Below, in pieces: positions 17,665-29,300 of a DNA stretch of 64,000 nt. A program made the translations under genes and the position numbers. The notes below the pieces were generated by a model that saw only the letters and a program-made list of their open reading frames with translations, had not been told where the DNA came from and did no database searches. The stretch's first letter is position 1; each line of letters opens with the position of its first letter. This DNA comes from Simkaniaceae bacterium (lineage in GTDB: Bacteria; Chlamydiota; Chlamydiia; Chlamydiales; Simkaniaceae), in the NCBI GenBank assembly GCA_026708385.1, contig JAPOVA010000018.1, forward strand, positions 44,874-108,873, written 5' to 3'.

Positions 17665-19596
17665 TCACTCCTCATACGGTGACGCCAACCGCCTCTCTCC
17701 GTATTCTCTCTCAATCACCTCCGAAAAGTCACCTAATTTTATCTCTCCGTGCACCCTATTGTTTCGCGTACGGAGGGAGATCGTCTCTCGACGCACCTCG
17801 TTATCACCGACCGTCAACATGTAGTTGACCTGCTCGAGTTGAGCCTTCCGGATTTTCTTGCCTAACGATTCATGTGCATCGTCTACCGTACACGCAATCC
17901 CCCTCTCTTCGATGCGACGTGCCACCTTCTTCGCGTAGGGGAGGTGGGTATCGGAAACGGGAAGCATCCGGACGGGCTCCGGACTCATCCAAAGGGGAAA
18001 TTTACCGGCAAAATGTTCGATGAGGATGGCCAAAAAGCGCTCGAGAGAACCGAATACGGCCCTATGAATCATCACCGGTCTCTTGAGTACGCCGTCCCGG
18101 TCTTTATATTCGAGACCGAACCGTTCGGGAAGGGCCATATCGAGTTGGACGGTACCGCACTGCCATCCCCTTCCCAAAACATCTCTGACATGAAGGTCTA
18201 TTTTCGGACCGTAAAAGGCACCGTCCCCCTCATTGGTCGAGTAAGGCTTGCCGTGAGCATCCAAAGCGGCCTTAAGTCCTGCCGTTGCCACCTCCCAATC
18301 CCGATCGGTTCCGATCGATTTTTCGGGACGTGTCGAAAGTTCGAAACGATACTCCAAACCGAACCGTTCATAGACGGTACGTACGAGGCGCAAAAGGGTA
18401 CCGATCTCCTCCCCGATCATATCCGGTGTCATGAAGAGGTGGGCATCATCCTGATGAAAGGCCCGGACACGGAAAAGACCGTTTGACGCGCCCGAAGATT
18501 CACGCCTGTGAACATGGCCCAGTTCGGCAATACGGAGGGGAAACTCTCGGTAGCTGTGTGAGGCCGTCTTGTAATAGAGCATGCACCCGGGGCAATTCAT
18601 CGGTTTAACGGCCATCTGCTTCGTTTCGGAAATATACGAGAGAAACATATGCTCGTGATAGTGTTCCCAATGTCCCGAAACAATCCAGAGATCTTTCGTC
18701 AACAGCTGGGGGGTCTTGATGATTTCATATCCCTCTCTGCCATGTATCTCCCGCCAAAATGCGACCAAAGCGTCCCATATCGTCATCCCCCTCGGATGGA
18801 AAAAAGGCATGGCGGGCGCCTCCGGGTGAAAGGAGAAAAGGTTGAGGCGCGCCCCCAAAAGGCGATGATCCCGTCTTTTTGCCTCTTCCAACATCGCCAG
18901 ATGTTTTTTCATGAGCTCCTTACTCGGAAAAGAGATCGCATAGATCCGGGTGAGCACGGGACCCGAGCTATCCCCCCGCCAGTAGGCACCGGAGGTTTTG
19001 AGCAATTTAAACGCCTTAATCTTGCCGAGACGAGGAAGGTGGGGACCGCGACAAAGGTCGAAAAATTCCCCCTGCCCATAGGCGGTAATGACACTTCCCT
19101 CTTCGAACTCCTCAATCAACTCCCGTTTGTAGAGATTGTCGCCGAAGGCACGCAACGCCTCTTGCCGGTCGGCGAATTCGTGACGAACGGGTCGGAAATC
19201 TTCCGCAAGGATCCGTTTGACCTCCTCCTCGATTTTCGGGAAATCCTCCTCGGAGAGGATAAGGTCGGCAAAATCGTAGTAGAAGCCCTCCTCGATAGGC
19301 GGGCCGATCGTGGGCTTCGCATCCGGCCAAAGGCGCAAAACGGCCTGAGCCAAAACATGGGCGGAGGTGTGCCAAAAGAGCTCCCTACCCCGAGGGTCGT
19401 CAAACCGGAGCAAATCGACCCTATCCCCCTCCTTGAGGGGATGGGAGAGGTCGACGAGGATATCGTTTACCGACCCCGCAAGGGCGAGGGAAGGGTCGGT
19501 TAAGGCCAACGTTTCGGCAAGTAAGGCAACCGTCGCATCACAGGGCAAGCGGACTGCCTTGAGATCGTCTTGTTTGCCATAGGCAACGGTAATCAT
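17665..19596 (-). CDS. thrS: threonyl-tRNA synthetase
   Basis: About 643 residues, starting MITVAYGKQDDL (TGS domain), then the editing domain (HTSAHVLAQAVLRLWPD, residues ~75-200), the class II core and the anticodon-binding domain. Zinc and catalytic landmarks are visible: NCPGCMLYY, RVRAFHQDDAH and the motif 3-like VFGSLERFLAILIEH. It charges tRNA-Thr. A GTG at 19620 would add eight residues. It heads a run of four overlapping genes. Confidence 0.97.
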   Translation of the reverse strand: MITVAYGKQDDLKAVRLPCDATVALLAETLALTDPSLALAGSVNDILVDLSHPLKEGDRVDLLRFDDPRGRELFWHTSAHVLAQAVLRLWPDAKPTIGPPIEEGFYYDFADLILSEEDFPKIEEEVKRILAEDFRPVRHEFADRQEALRAFGDNLYKRELIEEFEEGSVITAYGQGEFFDLCRGPHLPRLGKIKAFKLLKTSGAYWRGDSSGPVLTRIYAISFPSKELMKKHLAMLEEAKRRDHRLLGARLNLFSFHPEAPAMPFFHPRGMTIWDALVAFWREIHGREGYEIIKTPQLLTKDLWIVSGHWEHYHEHMFLSYISETKQMAVKPMNCPGCMLYYKTASHSYREFPLRIAELGHVHRRESSGASNGLFRVRAFHQDDAHLFMTPDMIGEEIGTLLRLVRTVYERFGLEYRFELSTRPEKSIGTDRDWEVATAGLKAALDAHGKPYSTNEGDGAFYGPKIDLHVRDVLGRGWQCGTVQLDMALPERFGLEYKDRDGVLKRPVMIHRAVFGSLERFLAILIEHFAGKFPLWMSPEPVRMLPVSDTHLPYAKKVARRIEERGIACTVDDAHESLGKKIRKAQLEQVNYMLTVGDNEVRRETISLRTRNNRVHGEIKLGDFSEVIEREYGERRLASPYEE

Positions 19597-19694
19597 GACA
19601 TGGATTGTTCGCAAACACACCGTACATCGGCGGGATCATACCGGCTCCGCCGGCCACAAAGCAAGCCCCCCCCGTACGTGAGGAAAGACGATAC

Positions 19695-20666
19695 TCAATG
19701 CTCGTTGCCGAAATGTGCCTGCAATCGCCCGGCCTCGTAGAGGGCGATGAGCTCATCGGCACGCGAAAACCGGACCCTCTTGAGATCCTGATAGATCTTG
19801 AGTCCCTGCGCATTCTTCCCCTGCTTGAAGTAGAGGACACCGAGGTTGAACATAACACGTCGATCATCGGGGCATCGGGCCAAGATCTTTTCGTAACAAC
19901 GCATCTCCTCTTCGACACAATCAAGCTCACGATAACAGGGAGCGAGTCGAGCCTGTATCCAGGGATTTTCCGGAGAGAGTCTGTCCATCACTTTGAACTC
20001 TTCCACGGCCTTTTTGAGAAAGTGGGCACACCGCTCATCGACGAGCTCCCCCTCCCCGTGATAGATACTTGCAAAATCGATGTAGGCATTGGCCAAGGAA
20101 CCGTGCGCTTCCAAGTTCATGGGACACTGCCTGATGAGGAGAATGTGCTCCCGGACGGAAACGGAGAGGAGCAGTTCCTTCATTTTGTGAAAGTCTCTAT
20201 CGTAACAGAGACGCGTACACCGGTATATCAGTCGATGTAGTAGCCGGTGATCGGAAACTTTCTCACACGATACGGTTCGCTCCTCCTCTTTGAGCCTTTC
20301 GGCGAAACGGTATGCGGCGTTGGCAAGGGTTAAATGGTAATCTTCGGAAGAAAGGTCGGTGGGAAGATCCCGTTTGCAGAGGGACATGAATCGATCTTGC
20401 AATTCCCTGAATTGTTGCGGTTTCTTTGTTTTTAGGTAGAACAGGGCAATCAGATATATAAATATCGTTAAGATCATACATACCAAAGGAAAAGGAAGAA
20501 AGGCCGATCCGGGTCGAAAAAGGGCGAAGCCGACCAGCAAAGCACTCTCCGCAACCACGAGTCCCGCAAAGAAAAGGTGGAAAAAAAGATGGGACCGGAT
20601 GATCCGTTTGAGTCCGGGAAAAACCGACCTACAGAGCCGATCGACATCACTCTTTTCCCGATCCAT
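19695..20666 (-). CDS. TPR protein with an N-terminal paired membrane segment
   Basis: The 323-residue protein begins MDREKSDVDRLC and has two hydrophobic helices separated by a short loop at about residues 26-78 (FAGLVVAESALLVGFALF ... VCMILTIFIYLIALFYL). The rest is helical with TPR-like repeats; the clearest, near residues 245-300, reads CYEKILARCPDDRRVMFNLG. The close pair of membrane helices before a soluble domain also resembles chlamydial Inc proteins, but similar layouts occur in ordinary inner-membrane TPR proteins. Function unknown. A longer start at 20684 exists. Confidence 0.7.
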   Translation of the reverse strand: MDREKSDVDRLCRSVFPGLKRIIRSHLFFHLFFAGLVVAESALLVGFALFRPGSAFLPFPLVCMILTIFIYLIALFYLKTKKPQQFRELQDRFMSLCKRDLPTDLSSEDYHLTLANAAYRFAERLKEEERTVSCEKVSDHRLLHRLIYRCTRLCYDRDFHKMKELLLSVSVREHILLIRQCPMNLEAHGSLANAYIDFASIYHGEGELVDERCAHFLKKAVEEFKVMDRLSPENPWIQARLAPCYRELDCVEEEMRCYEKILARCPDDRRVMFNLGVLYFKQGKNAQGLKIYQDLKRVRFSRADELIALYEAGRLQAHFGNEH

Positions 20667-20799
20667 TACCCTCCTCCCGATCATCGTGACCCATCCCTCT
20701 ACCCGGCATTACGCTACACTCGGCATGAAAAACGGCAATCACCGAACAAGCCTGCAAGACGAATTGTGCATGGAGAGGAGAGATTAAGGCAAGCATCTC

Positions 20800-21237
20800 C
20801 TATCGACGACTCAACATATAACCGATCACCCTTTCGGAAACACCGGCTTCCCGGAGCCGGCTCACCTGTGCGTAAGTCAAACGAAAATAGCTACGCGTAT
20901 CCCGGATCAAGCCGATGATCTTATCGTCGTCGAATTGTGCCTGATTGAGTCGGATGACATCCTCCACGTTGAGCGGTTCACCCCTCTCGATCCGACCATA
21001 GGTTTCGGGACTTTCTCTCTGCAAACTACCCCGATCGCTCTCATCGAGGGCAGCACCGATCAATCCTCCCGCAATCACTCCCGTAGCACCTCCGACCAAA
21101 GCGCCCGTACCGCCTCCCGCAATACCGCCGACACCGGCTCCCAAAGCCCCCCCCGCAAGGGCACCCCCCACCGTTTTCGTCTCACACCCGCAAAGTAACG
21201 ATACACTGCAAGCCACAACTAATAACGCACGTCTCAT
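20800..21237 (-). CDS. glycine-zipper lipoprotein
   Basis: The 145-residue protein has a lipoprotein signal peptide with lipobox SLLCGC (predicted lipidated Cys 17 or so), then a Gly/Ala-rich zipper (residues ~24-65, repeated GGA..GG.G.GGIAGG) that can insert in membranes, followed by a soluble C-terminal half with SRLREAGVSERVIGYML. It resembles small outer-membrane lipoproteins with glycine-zipper domains, often of stress or envelope function. An agagg element precedes the ATG. The upstream region contains a 20-base homopolymer. Confidence 0.82.
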   Translation of the reverse strand: MRRALLVVACSVSLLCGCETKTVGGALAGGALGAGVGGIAGGGTGALVGGATGVIAGGLIGAALDESDRGSLQRESPETYGRIERGEPLNVEDVIRLNQAQFDDDKIIGLIRDTRSYFRLTYAQVSRLREAGVSERVIGYMLSRR

Positions 21238-21585
21238 AGAAACCTCTCATTATCTCACAATGCGATAAATAACAGACAATCACACTAATTTACACTATTT
21301 TTTGAATGCACATCTTTTTTTTTTTTTTTTTTTTCTATGTTACAATCAAACAGGCAACAACGCGTGCTTCGGGAAAAGGGGACGACAACGACGTAAAATC
21401 AAAGACAACGGGGAAAAATGCCGAGGTCCGGTATCCTCATCGGAAGAACGAAGACCGCGCCGGGCGGGTGCCGGCAACGACCCGCAAGGTATACCGCAAG
21501 GTCACCCCCCCCTTTTTCGTCCGATCCCGAACCGGGCCACGCCCCGGAACCGAGATAGACGTTACCGGAGCCTTTCCGCTCGTCT
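21238..21585. other. AT-rich intergenic region with a long poly-T tract
   Basis: About 350 bases between the cysteine-repeat gene and the lipoprotein, both on the minus strand. Next to the lipoprotein it is markedly AT-rich and probably holds that gene's promoter (minus strand TTGTCT and GATAAT words, spacing 19). No gene is seen. Confidence 0.5.
21315..21334. repeat. T20 homopolymer
   Basis: Twenty uninterrupted T on the plus strand (A20 on the strand of the downstream lipoprotein), about 78-97 bases upstream of its ATG. In this GC-rich sequence such a run is unusual. It could act as an upstream promoter element whose length varies. Confidence 0.9.
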
Positions 21586-23616
21586 TTACACGCGCGTACA
21601 GGACGCAGACCGGTTTATCATCGGAGGCAATTCCCCCACCCACATCGACACGGGGGCACATCCCGACCTCACCCCCTGCTCCCCCGAACGGTGCATTCCG
21701 GGTAAGGTCGCACACGACCGCGCTCCGTGCTGTAGCCATTGATACGGCGCGCGGGATACACCGGCCATCGGATCCGCTTGTCCGTGCTCAAGTGCGATCT
21801 CTTCATCCTCGGGTATGGCACCCTCTCCATAAAAATAGGTTGGAGGTACGTGTCTCCCATACCCGGGCCGTGCGCCACCGGGCCCATCGTCGAATATCGA
21901 TTCATGGAAGCTACCCATCTCCGTTCCGTCATCCTCGTATGCGAGTGGCCCCCGAGGTTGTAACCGTAAGGCGACACTCTCGGATCTATCGCCGGATCGA
22001 CTATCGGATACCGATCCGCGGAGATCGGCCCCCTCTCCCGGCACGTCGGACACGACGGCTACCCCACAGGGTCGCCCGTACATGGTATCTTTCCACACTT
22101 CACCCCCTACCGGCGCCGGCGGGTTAACGGAATACTCTCCTTTTTTCCCGCATCGCTTTCTACACATACACGACGCAACGATCGCACTTATCACCAAAAG
22201 ACACAGGAATCCGACAGAAGCCACCGATCCCCAAACAACGCTGAAGGGTACGCCCCCGGGCTCGTCAACTTGTTCGACATCCGTTTGATTCTCGGTGTCG
22301 GGAAACGGAACAACCGTCATCATTTCCTCTTCGGTGATAGGCGACGGGGTAACGGTCATAGCTTCCTCCGTAGTGATGGGCGACGGGGTAGCGGTCGTAG
22401 CTTCCTCCGTAGTGGTGGGCGGTTCGGTACACGGTGCAATGCGTAGATCATAGGATCCGAGGATTCGGGTAGGCATGACCACGGGACCGTTACAAAAGGG
22501 ACCCGACGGCGTTTCCAGTACGTTTTCGGCACAAATGGGGGGTAAGGAGGTTTCGTCGTAATCGTCCAACTTGCCACACGACAAATCGGTGAAAACGACG
22601 AGACCTTTGTAACAGCAAGGATATTCTTCCTCTTCCGTCACGGGGGGGGTAGTGGGGCACATGTCTTCTTCCTCACAGGGACAATCAACGCCGGAAGGGA
22701 CATTCCCGGCTCCCCCGACACACCCCCCGTCAACGGCATCGCAACACCGGATGTCGTCAACGGTACCGTAACCGGTGCGGACACAATTACGTCGCACACG
22801 GCCACGGCAACGGACACGCCGGACGGTACCTTGGGAGGCATTAACGCAATCATGCCGGGCAAGGTCATAACAGTCGACGTTGTTCACGATACCTCCGTTA
22901 AGGGCTTTGGCACACTGTCCCGCTCCCCTGACCCCTACGGGACGGTAGCATTTGGCATTGCCTGCGAACCCGTTCTCACGGGCTATGGCACACGTATCGA
23001 GCACGATACCATAACATCTGACATTGGCGGCATTATCGGCGCAGTAGGTCACGTTGCCATAGCAGACATCCGTGAATCCCGCCGCATCAACCTTGCAACC
23101 GTCACGATTGGCGAGCCACCCGGGACACCTGCATATATCCCCTTCCAACACCGTGGTTGTTGCGACGCAACCCGTATCTTCATCGGCACCCCTTCGTACA
23201 TGTATCGAAGAAAGGGTAGAGGCGAACCCTTCCGAAGGATCTACGGGAACCTCCAAAGTGGATTCGGGATAGTCCTCCATTCTGTTCAGACGTAGGGTCT
23301 TCCCCCGAGCATTCGTGAATTTTGCTTTGATCGCCCCCGTGTCCGCATAGAGAGAGCGACCGGATGCCGTGGGATCGTACACCTGTATGAAGACCCTGTC
23401 CTCCCGATCAAAGACCGGATCATCTTCCGAGATCCCGGGAATGAGCGGCCATACGTATGCATCGTCATGACCCACACCACCCGCCTCTCTTCTCTCCCTG
23501 AGGCTCCGTGCGAAACCCACGCCGACTCCCGTTGCCGCTTCCGACATTGCGTACGGCCGCGCGTAAACATCCGGCATGTGGTCGACAGTGAAAGGCATGG
23601 TAGCGATCGCACTCAC
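21586..23616 (-). CDS. cysteine-repeat single-pass membrane protein, unknown family
   Basis: With GTG 23616 as start (gaagga five bases upstream) the protein has 676 residues. Residues ~150-320 form a cysteine array; the last four units are spaced exactly C-x7-C-x12-C (CYDLARHDC, CRGRVRRNC, CCDAVDGGC, CPCEEEDMC), with looser copies before. A second Cys-bearing domain, a Thr/Glu/Pro stalk with 13-residue repeats (about 400-445), one membrane helix (about 457-485, SVASVGFLCLLVISAIVA), a basic Cys cluster and a ~190-residue tail follow. No signal peptide is evident with this start. The frame is open to 23985, but upstream DNA is AT-rich and promoter-like. I recognise no family; a surface or host-facing role is a guess. 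Confidence 0.65.
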   Translation of the reverse strand: MSAIATMPFTVDHMPDVYARPYAMSEAATGVGVGFARSLRERREAGGVGHDDAYVWPLIPGISEDDPVFDREDRVFIQVYDPTASGRSLYADTGAIKAKFTNARGKTLRLNRMEDYPESTLEVPVDPSEGFASTLSSIHVRRGADEDTGCVATTTVLEGDICRCPGWLANRDGCKVDAAGFTDVCYGNVTYCADNAANVRCYGIVLDTCAIARENGFAGNAKCYRPVGVRGAGQCAKALNGGIVNNVDCYDLARHDCVNASQGTVRRVRCRGRVRRNCVRTGYGTVDDIRCCDAVDGGCVGGAGNVPSGVDCPCEEEDMCPTTPPVTEEEEYPCCYKGLVVFTDLSCGKLDDYDETSLPPICAENVLETPSGPFCNGPVVMPTRILGSYDLRIAPCTEPPTTTEEATTATPSPITTEEAMTVTPSPITEEEMMTVVPFPDTENQTDVEQVDEPGGVPFSVVWGSVASVGFLCLLVISAIVASCMCRKRCGKKGEYSVNPPAPVGGEVWKDTMYGRPCGVAVVSDVPGEGADLRGSVSDSRSGDRSESVALRLQPRGPLAYEDDGTEMGSFHESIFDDGPGGARPGYGRHVPPTYFYGEGAIPEDEEIALEHGQADPMAGVSRAPYQWLQHGARSCATLPGMHRSGEQGVRSGCAPVSMWVGELPPMINRSASCTRV
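22334..22412 (-). repeat. 39-bp tandem repeat inside the cysteine-repeat gene
   Basis: Two near-identical 39-base units plus part of a third encode 13-residue repeats of the type TTEEAMTVTPSPI in the stalk before the membrane helix. The unit is a multiple of three, so copy-number change keeps the frame. Confidence 0.75.
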
Positions 23617-24126
23617 GGCATCCTTCAAAAAAAATATACACGCCGATCGTACTGCCCCGCTCTCGTTTTTGTCCAAGCATATCAAACATATTTTCAAAAA
23701 AAACCCTGCAGAAGGTCCCCTCCTACCGGACCGACCCGTTTTCGGAAAGTGCCGACACGGTGACATCCCCCGCTTGTCGCACCGCAGAAGAGGCACCCCT
23801 CCCCTCGGACGGAGCACCAACCGTATTCTCTCCCGAATGAACATGACAATTCGCAACGAAGCGCCCCCCTCACCGGGGGACGACGGCGATCCGGGTGGCA
23901 ACACCGAAATACTTCGACCGCGAGATCGGAAGCGCCGGATCCCACGACGTATCCGCACACCGTACCCCACACCACCCACCGCCACTACGAAGCAACACCC
24001 GACCGGTTACCGCCACGGACCACCGAACAACGGGGCACGCCTACGAACAAACGACTCCGAGAGCGGAGTACGAGGCGACCTCCCGAGGAAGAGAGGGGGG
24101 GGGTGAGACATGCACCCCCCGTCCGA
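23617..24126. other. region between groEL and the cysteine-repeat gene
   Basis: About 500 bases. On the minus strand the frame of the cysteine-repeat gene stays open to 23985, but its translation is basic and low-complexity, and 23616-23720 is AT-rich with promoter-like words (TTGGAC and TACGAT, 19 apart). A G9 run is at 24095-24103. I see no other gene and no clear groEL terminator. Confidence 0.4.
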
Positions 24127-25803
<1,677 letters not shown>

Positions 25804-25852
25804 CTATCGCTTTGCCTTTGTATATGAGACCGACTTATATGAGACCGAACAT

Positions 25853-26149
25853 CTACCCGACAACGGCTAACACGTCCTCTTCGGACATCATGAGGTACTC
25901 TCCCTCCTCATCCACATGCACCTCCGCTCCGGCATAGGGTACGAAAAAGACCTCATCACCGACCGAAAGCTCGGTAGAGGAAAAGGAACCGTCCTTCTTC
26001 GTCTCGCCCGGCCCTACGGCTACGACCGTTCCCCTACGCGGCTTTTCCCGCGCGGAATCGGGCAGAAGGATCCCTCCCTCCGATTCGGACGAATCGACAC
26101 GTTTGACGAGAATTCTTTTCCCCAAAGGCTTCACGTTTTTGACAGACAT
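25853..26149 (-). CDS. groES: 10-kDa co-chaperonin GroES
   Basis: The 98-residue protein begins MSVKNVKPLGKRILVKRVD and has the mobile loop SESEGGILLPDSA and the VVAVGPG strand typical of GroES. It caps GroEL. The start was set by the gaggagagaggt sequence ending at the ATG, not by the much longer open frame that extends to 26542. A strong promoter lies 58-87 bases upstream. Confidence 0.97.
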   Translation of the reverse strand: MSVKNVKPLGKRILVKRVDSSESEGGILLPDSAREKPRRGTVVAVGPGETKKDGSFSSTELSVGDEVFFVPYAGAEVHVDEEGEYLMMSEEDVLAVVG

Positions 26150-26206
26150 ACCTCTCTCCTCACAATGCATTTTTCCTATCACGAACCAACGGTCGAACCG
26201 GTCGAC

Positions 26207-26236
26207 ATCATACGGACGATCACCCCTTTCCGTCAA
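26207..26236 (-). promoter_or_regulatory. promoter of groES-groEL
   Basis: On the minus strand TTGACG, an 18-base spacer and TATGAT form a near-consensus vegetative promoter ahead of groES. I looked for a CIRCE inverted repeat (HrcA operator) between 26150 and 26315 and did not see one, so heat-shock control may differ from Chlamydia. Confidence 0.7.
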
Positions 26237-26315
26237 TGGGGCGTTGCCCGATCCGACGAAAAAGTAAGGGTACACGAAAAAAGATTTTTCAGGTAAGCAA
26301 GGGGTCGGAGGTGTC

Positions 26316-29300
26316 ATGTCCGAACAGTCCCGATCCGAACACATGCGATCAGCCGAAGCGATCCTCGCTTCCGCAAGAACACATCCCATGAGTATGGAGG
26401 AACGGACGGAAAAAGCGATCATGCTTGCCTCCCATATCATTCCCGAAGCCGACTCTCGGCAGTCCGAAAAAGAGCGCAAACGACAACGAGAACTCGCCCG
26501 GATGATGGGTGACCGAACGGGCAAGGCTTTCATGACGGCCATGACGGACGGATGTTTTCGATCAACCGACCCCTATCGCACCGCAAACCGGATGATCGAT
26601 ACGCTTAATAAATTCGGAATACCTCGATTCTTAAGCCCTTGGAAAAAACTGCGACTCCACCTCCTCAAAGTCTTGGCGGAAAAGATGCCCCATCTCATCG
26701 TCCCTTTGGCCTTAAGAGAGCTCCGCAAGGAAACCTCCCACGTGATCGTTCCCGGAGAAAGGGCAACCCTGATCAAACACGTGCAAGAGCGACAAGTCGA
26801 GGGAGTCCGGCTAAATATCAACCACTTGGGCGAAGCCATTCTGGGCGAGGAAGAGGCAAACAAACAACTGAACGTCTACCTCGACGACCTCAAACAACCC
26901 CACATCGACTACGTATCGATCAAGATATCCACCATCTATTCGCAAATCAACCCTTTGGCATGGAACGATACCCTGGAGCGACTGGGGAATCAACTCCGGC
27001 GACTCTACCGAGCGGCAATGATACATCCCCTGCGTACTCCTCCGGAAAACGCGTCGTTTAAATTCGTCAACCTCGACATGGAAGAGTTCCACGACCTCCG
27101 ATTGACGAAAGAACTCTTCGTAAAAGTACTTGATGAGGAGGAGTTTTTACCGCTTTCGGCAGGCATTGTCCTGCAAGCATATCTCCCCGACTCCTACACC
27201 ATCTTGCAAGAACTGACCGATTGGGCAAGAGGACGGATAAAGAGGGGAGGAGCACCGATCAAGATCCGGATCGTCAAAGGGGCGAACTTGGCCATGGAGC
27301 AGATCGATGCCTCTCTGCGCGGTCTGCCACAAACGCCCTACACCCAAAAGATCGAAACCGATGCCGCATTCAAATCCATGTTACTCTACGCCCTCAAGCC
27401 CGAACATACCGAAGCGGTCAAAATAGGGGTGGGAAGTCATAATCTATTCGATATTGCCTTCGCAATGCTTCTCCGTGCGGAAAATGAGGTGGAGGGTGCC
27501 GTTTCCTTTGAAATGCTCGAGGGGATGGCGGACCACACGAGGAAAGTGGTGCACGAACTGACGGGAGGGCTCCTCCTCTACTGCGCCGTTGCGAAAAGGG
27601 AAGACTTTCAAAACGCCATTGCCTACTTGATCCGGCGCTTGGACGAAAATACGGGCGAGGAAAACTTCTTGGCAAACAGCTTTAATCTGACCCCGACATC
27701 GGAAGCGTGGCACAAACAGGTGACCTTTTTCAGGGACTCGTGCAAGATGGTCGAAACCCTTTCACACAGTCCGAGAAGGCAACAAAACCGGTTCCTCCCC
27801 CCCCCCCCGCCTCGGGAAATCTTCGAACCGTTCGAAAACGAACAGGACACCGACTTTTCCCTAACGGAGAATAGAAAATGGGCGGAACAACTTTTGGAAG
27901 AGCGAAAAAACCGTCCCGTCGATCCCATACCTCTCGTCATCAACGGTAAGGAAATCCTCCATAAGGAACCTCAAGGGGTCGGATACGACCCCTCTCACCC
28001 CGACAAGGCGTGCTATTCCTACTCCCTTGCCTCGTTGGAAGAGGCGAAACAGGCCCTTGCGTGCGCCCGAAACCGGAGAGAACCTTGGCGTCGCACTCCC
28101 GTCAGGGAACGTGTTCGACTGATCGGCGCAACAGCTCATGAGCTACGCAAAAAACGAGCCGATCTCATCGGCGCCATGCTTCTCGACGGCGGTAAGATCA
28201 TCTCGGAGGCCGATACGGAGCATTCCGAAGCGGTCGATTTCTTAGAGTATTACCTGAGGTCGATGATCGATATCGGCAAAATCCGCGATATCGAGTGGTC
28301 CCCCAAAGGGACCGTCCTCATCGCTCCTCCCTGGAATTTCCCCGTAGCCATTCCGGCGGGCGGAATCAGTGCCGCCCTCTTGACCGGCAACACCGTTCTC
28401 TTCAAACCCGCTCCCGAGTCGGTACTCGCCGGCTTCGAAATGGTACGGACCTTTTGGCAAGCAGGCATTCCGAAAAAGCTCTTACAATTCCTCCCCTGCG
28501 AAGAGGATCCCGTCGGTAACATGCTCATTCGAGATCCCGGGGTCGACACGGTCATCTTAACGGGTAGCACTGCTACGGCACGCCTCTTCAAGAAGATGCG
28601 CCCCGACCTGGACCTTCATGCGGAGACGGGGGGAAAAAATGCCCTGATCGTCTCGTCACTTGCCGACAGAGATCTCGCCGTACGAAGTCTCGTCCTATCC
28701 GCCTTCGGTCACAACGGACAGAAATGTAGCGCCGCCTCTCTCGCCATCTTGGAAAAGGAAGTATATGACAGCTCCGCATTTCGCACCCGACTACGCGACG
28801 CCGTAGCGAGCCTGCGTGTAGGCTCGGCATGGGATCCGGCAAGCCGGATTACCCCCCTCATCAAACCTCCCGGAGAAGATCTGCAAAGGGCCTTGACTAC
28901 GTTGGAACCGGGAGAATTTTGGCTTCTACAACCGAAACGGGACTCCGACAATCCCGCTTTGTGGTCACCCGGCATCAAATTCGGCGTACGTAAGAAGAGC
29001 TACACCCATCAGACCGAATTTTTCGGTCCCCTTCTGGGAGTGATGCGCGCCGACAGTGTCGATCACGCCATTCACCTTGCCAACGCGACCCCCTACGGAC
29101 TCACTTCGGGGATTCACAGTCTGGATAAGAGCGAGGTGAAAAAATGGCAAAAACTGATCATCGCCGGCAATTGCTACGTAAACCGAACCATTACGGGAGC
29201 GATCGTGGGGAGACAACCTTTCGGGGGGTGTAAGAATAGCGGTTACGGTCCCGAAATCAAGAGCGGAGGACCACACTACCTGATCCGGCTCATGCACGCC

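Noticed and set aside
18649..19503. 284-codon plus-strand open frame inside thrS
   Set aside because: Antisense to an unmistakable threonyl-tRNA synthetase; its translation has no recognisable features.
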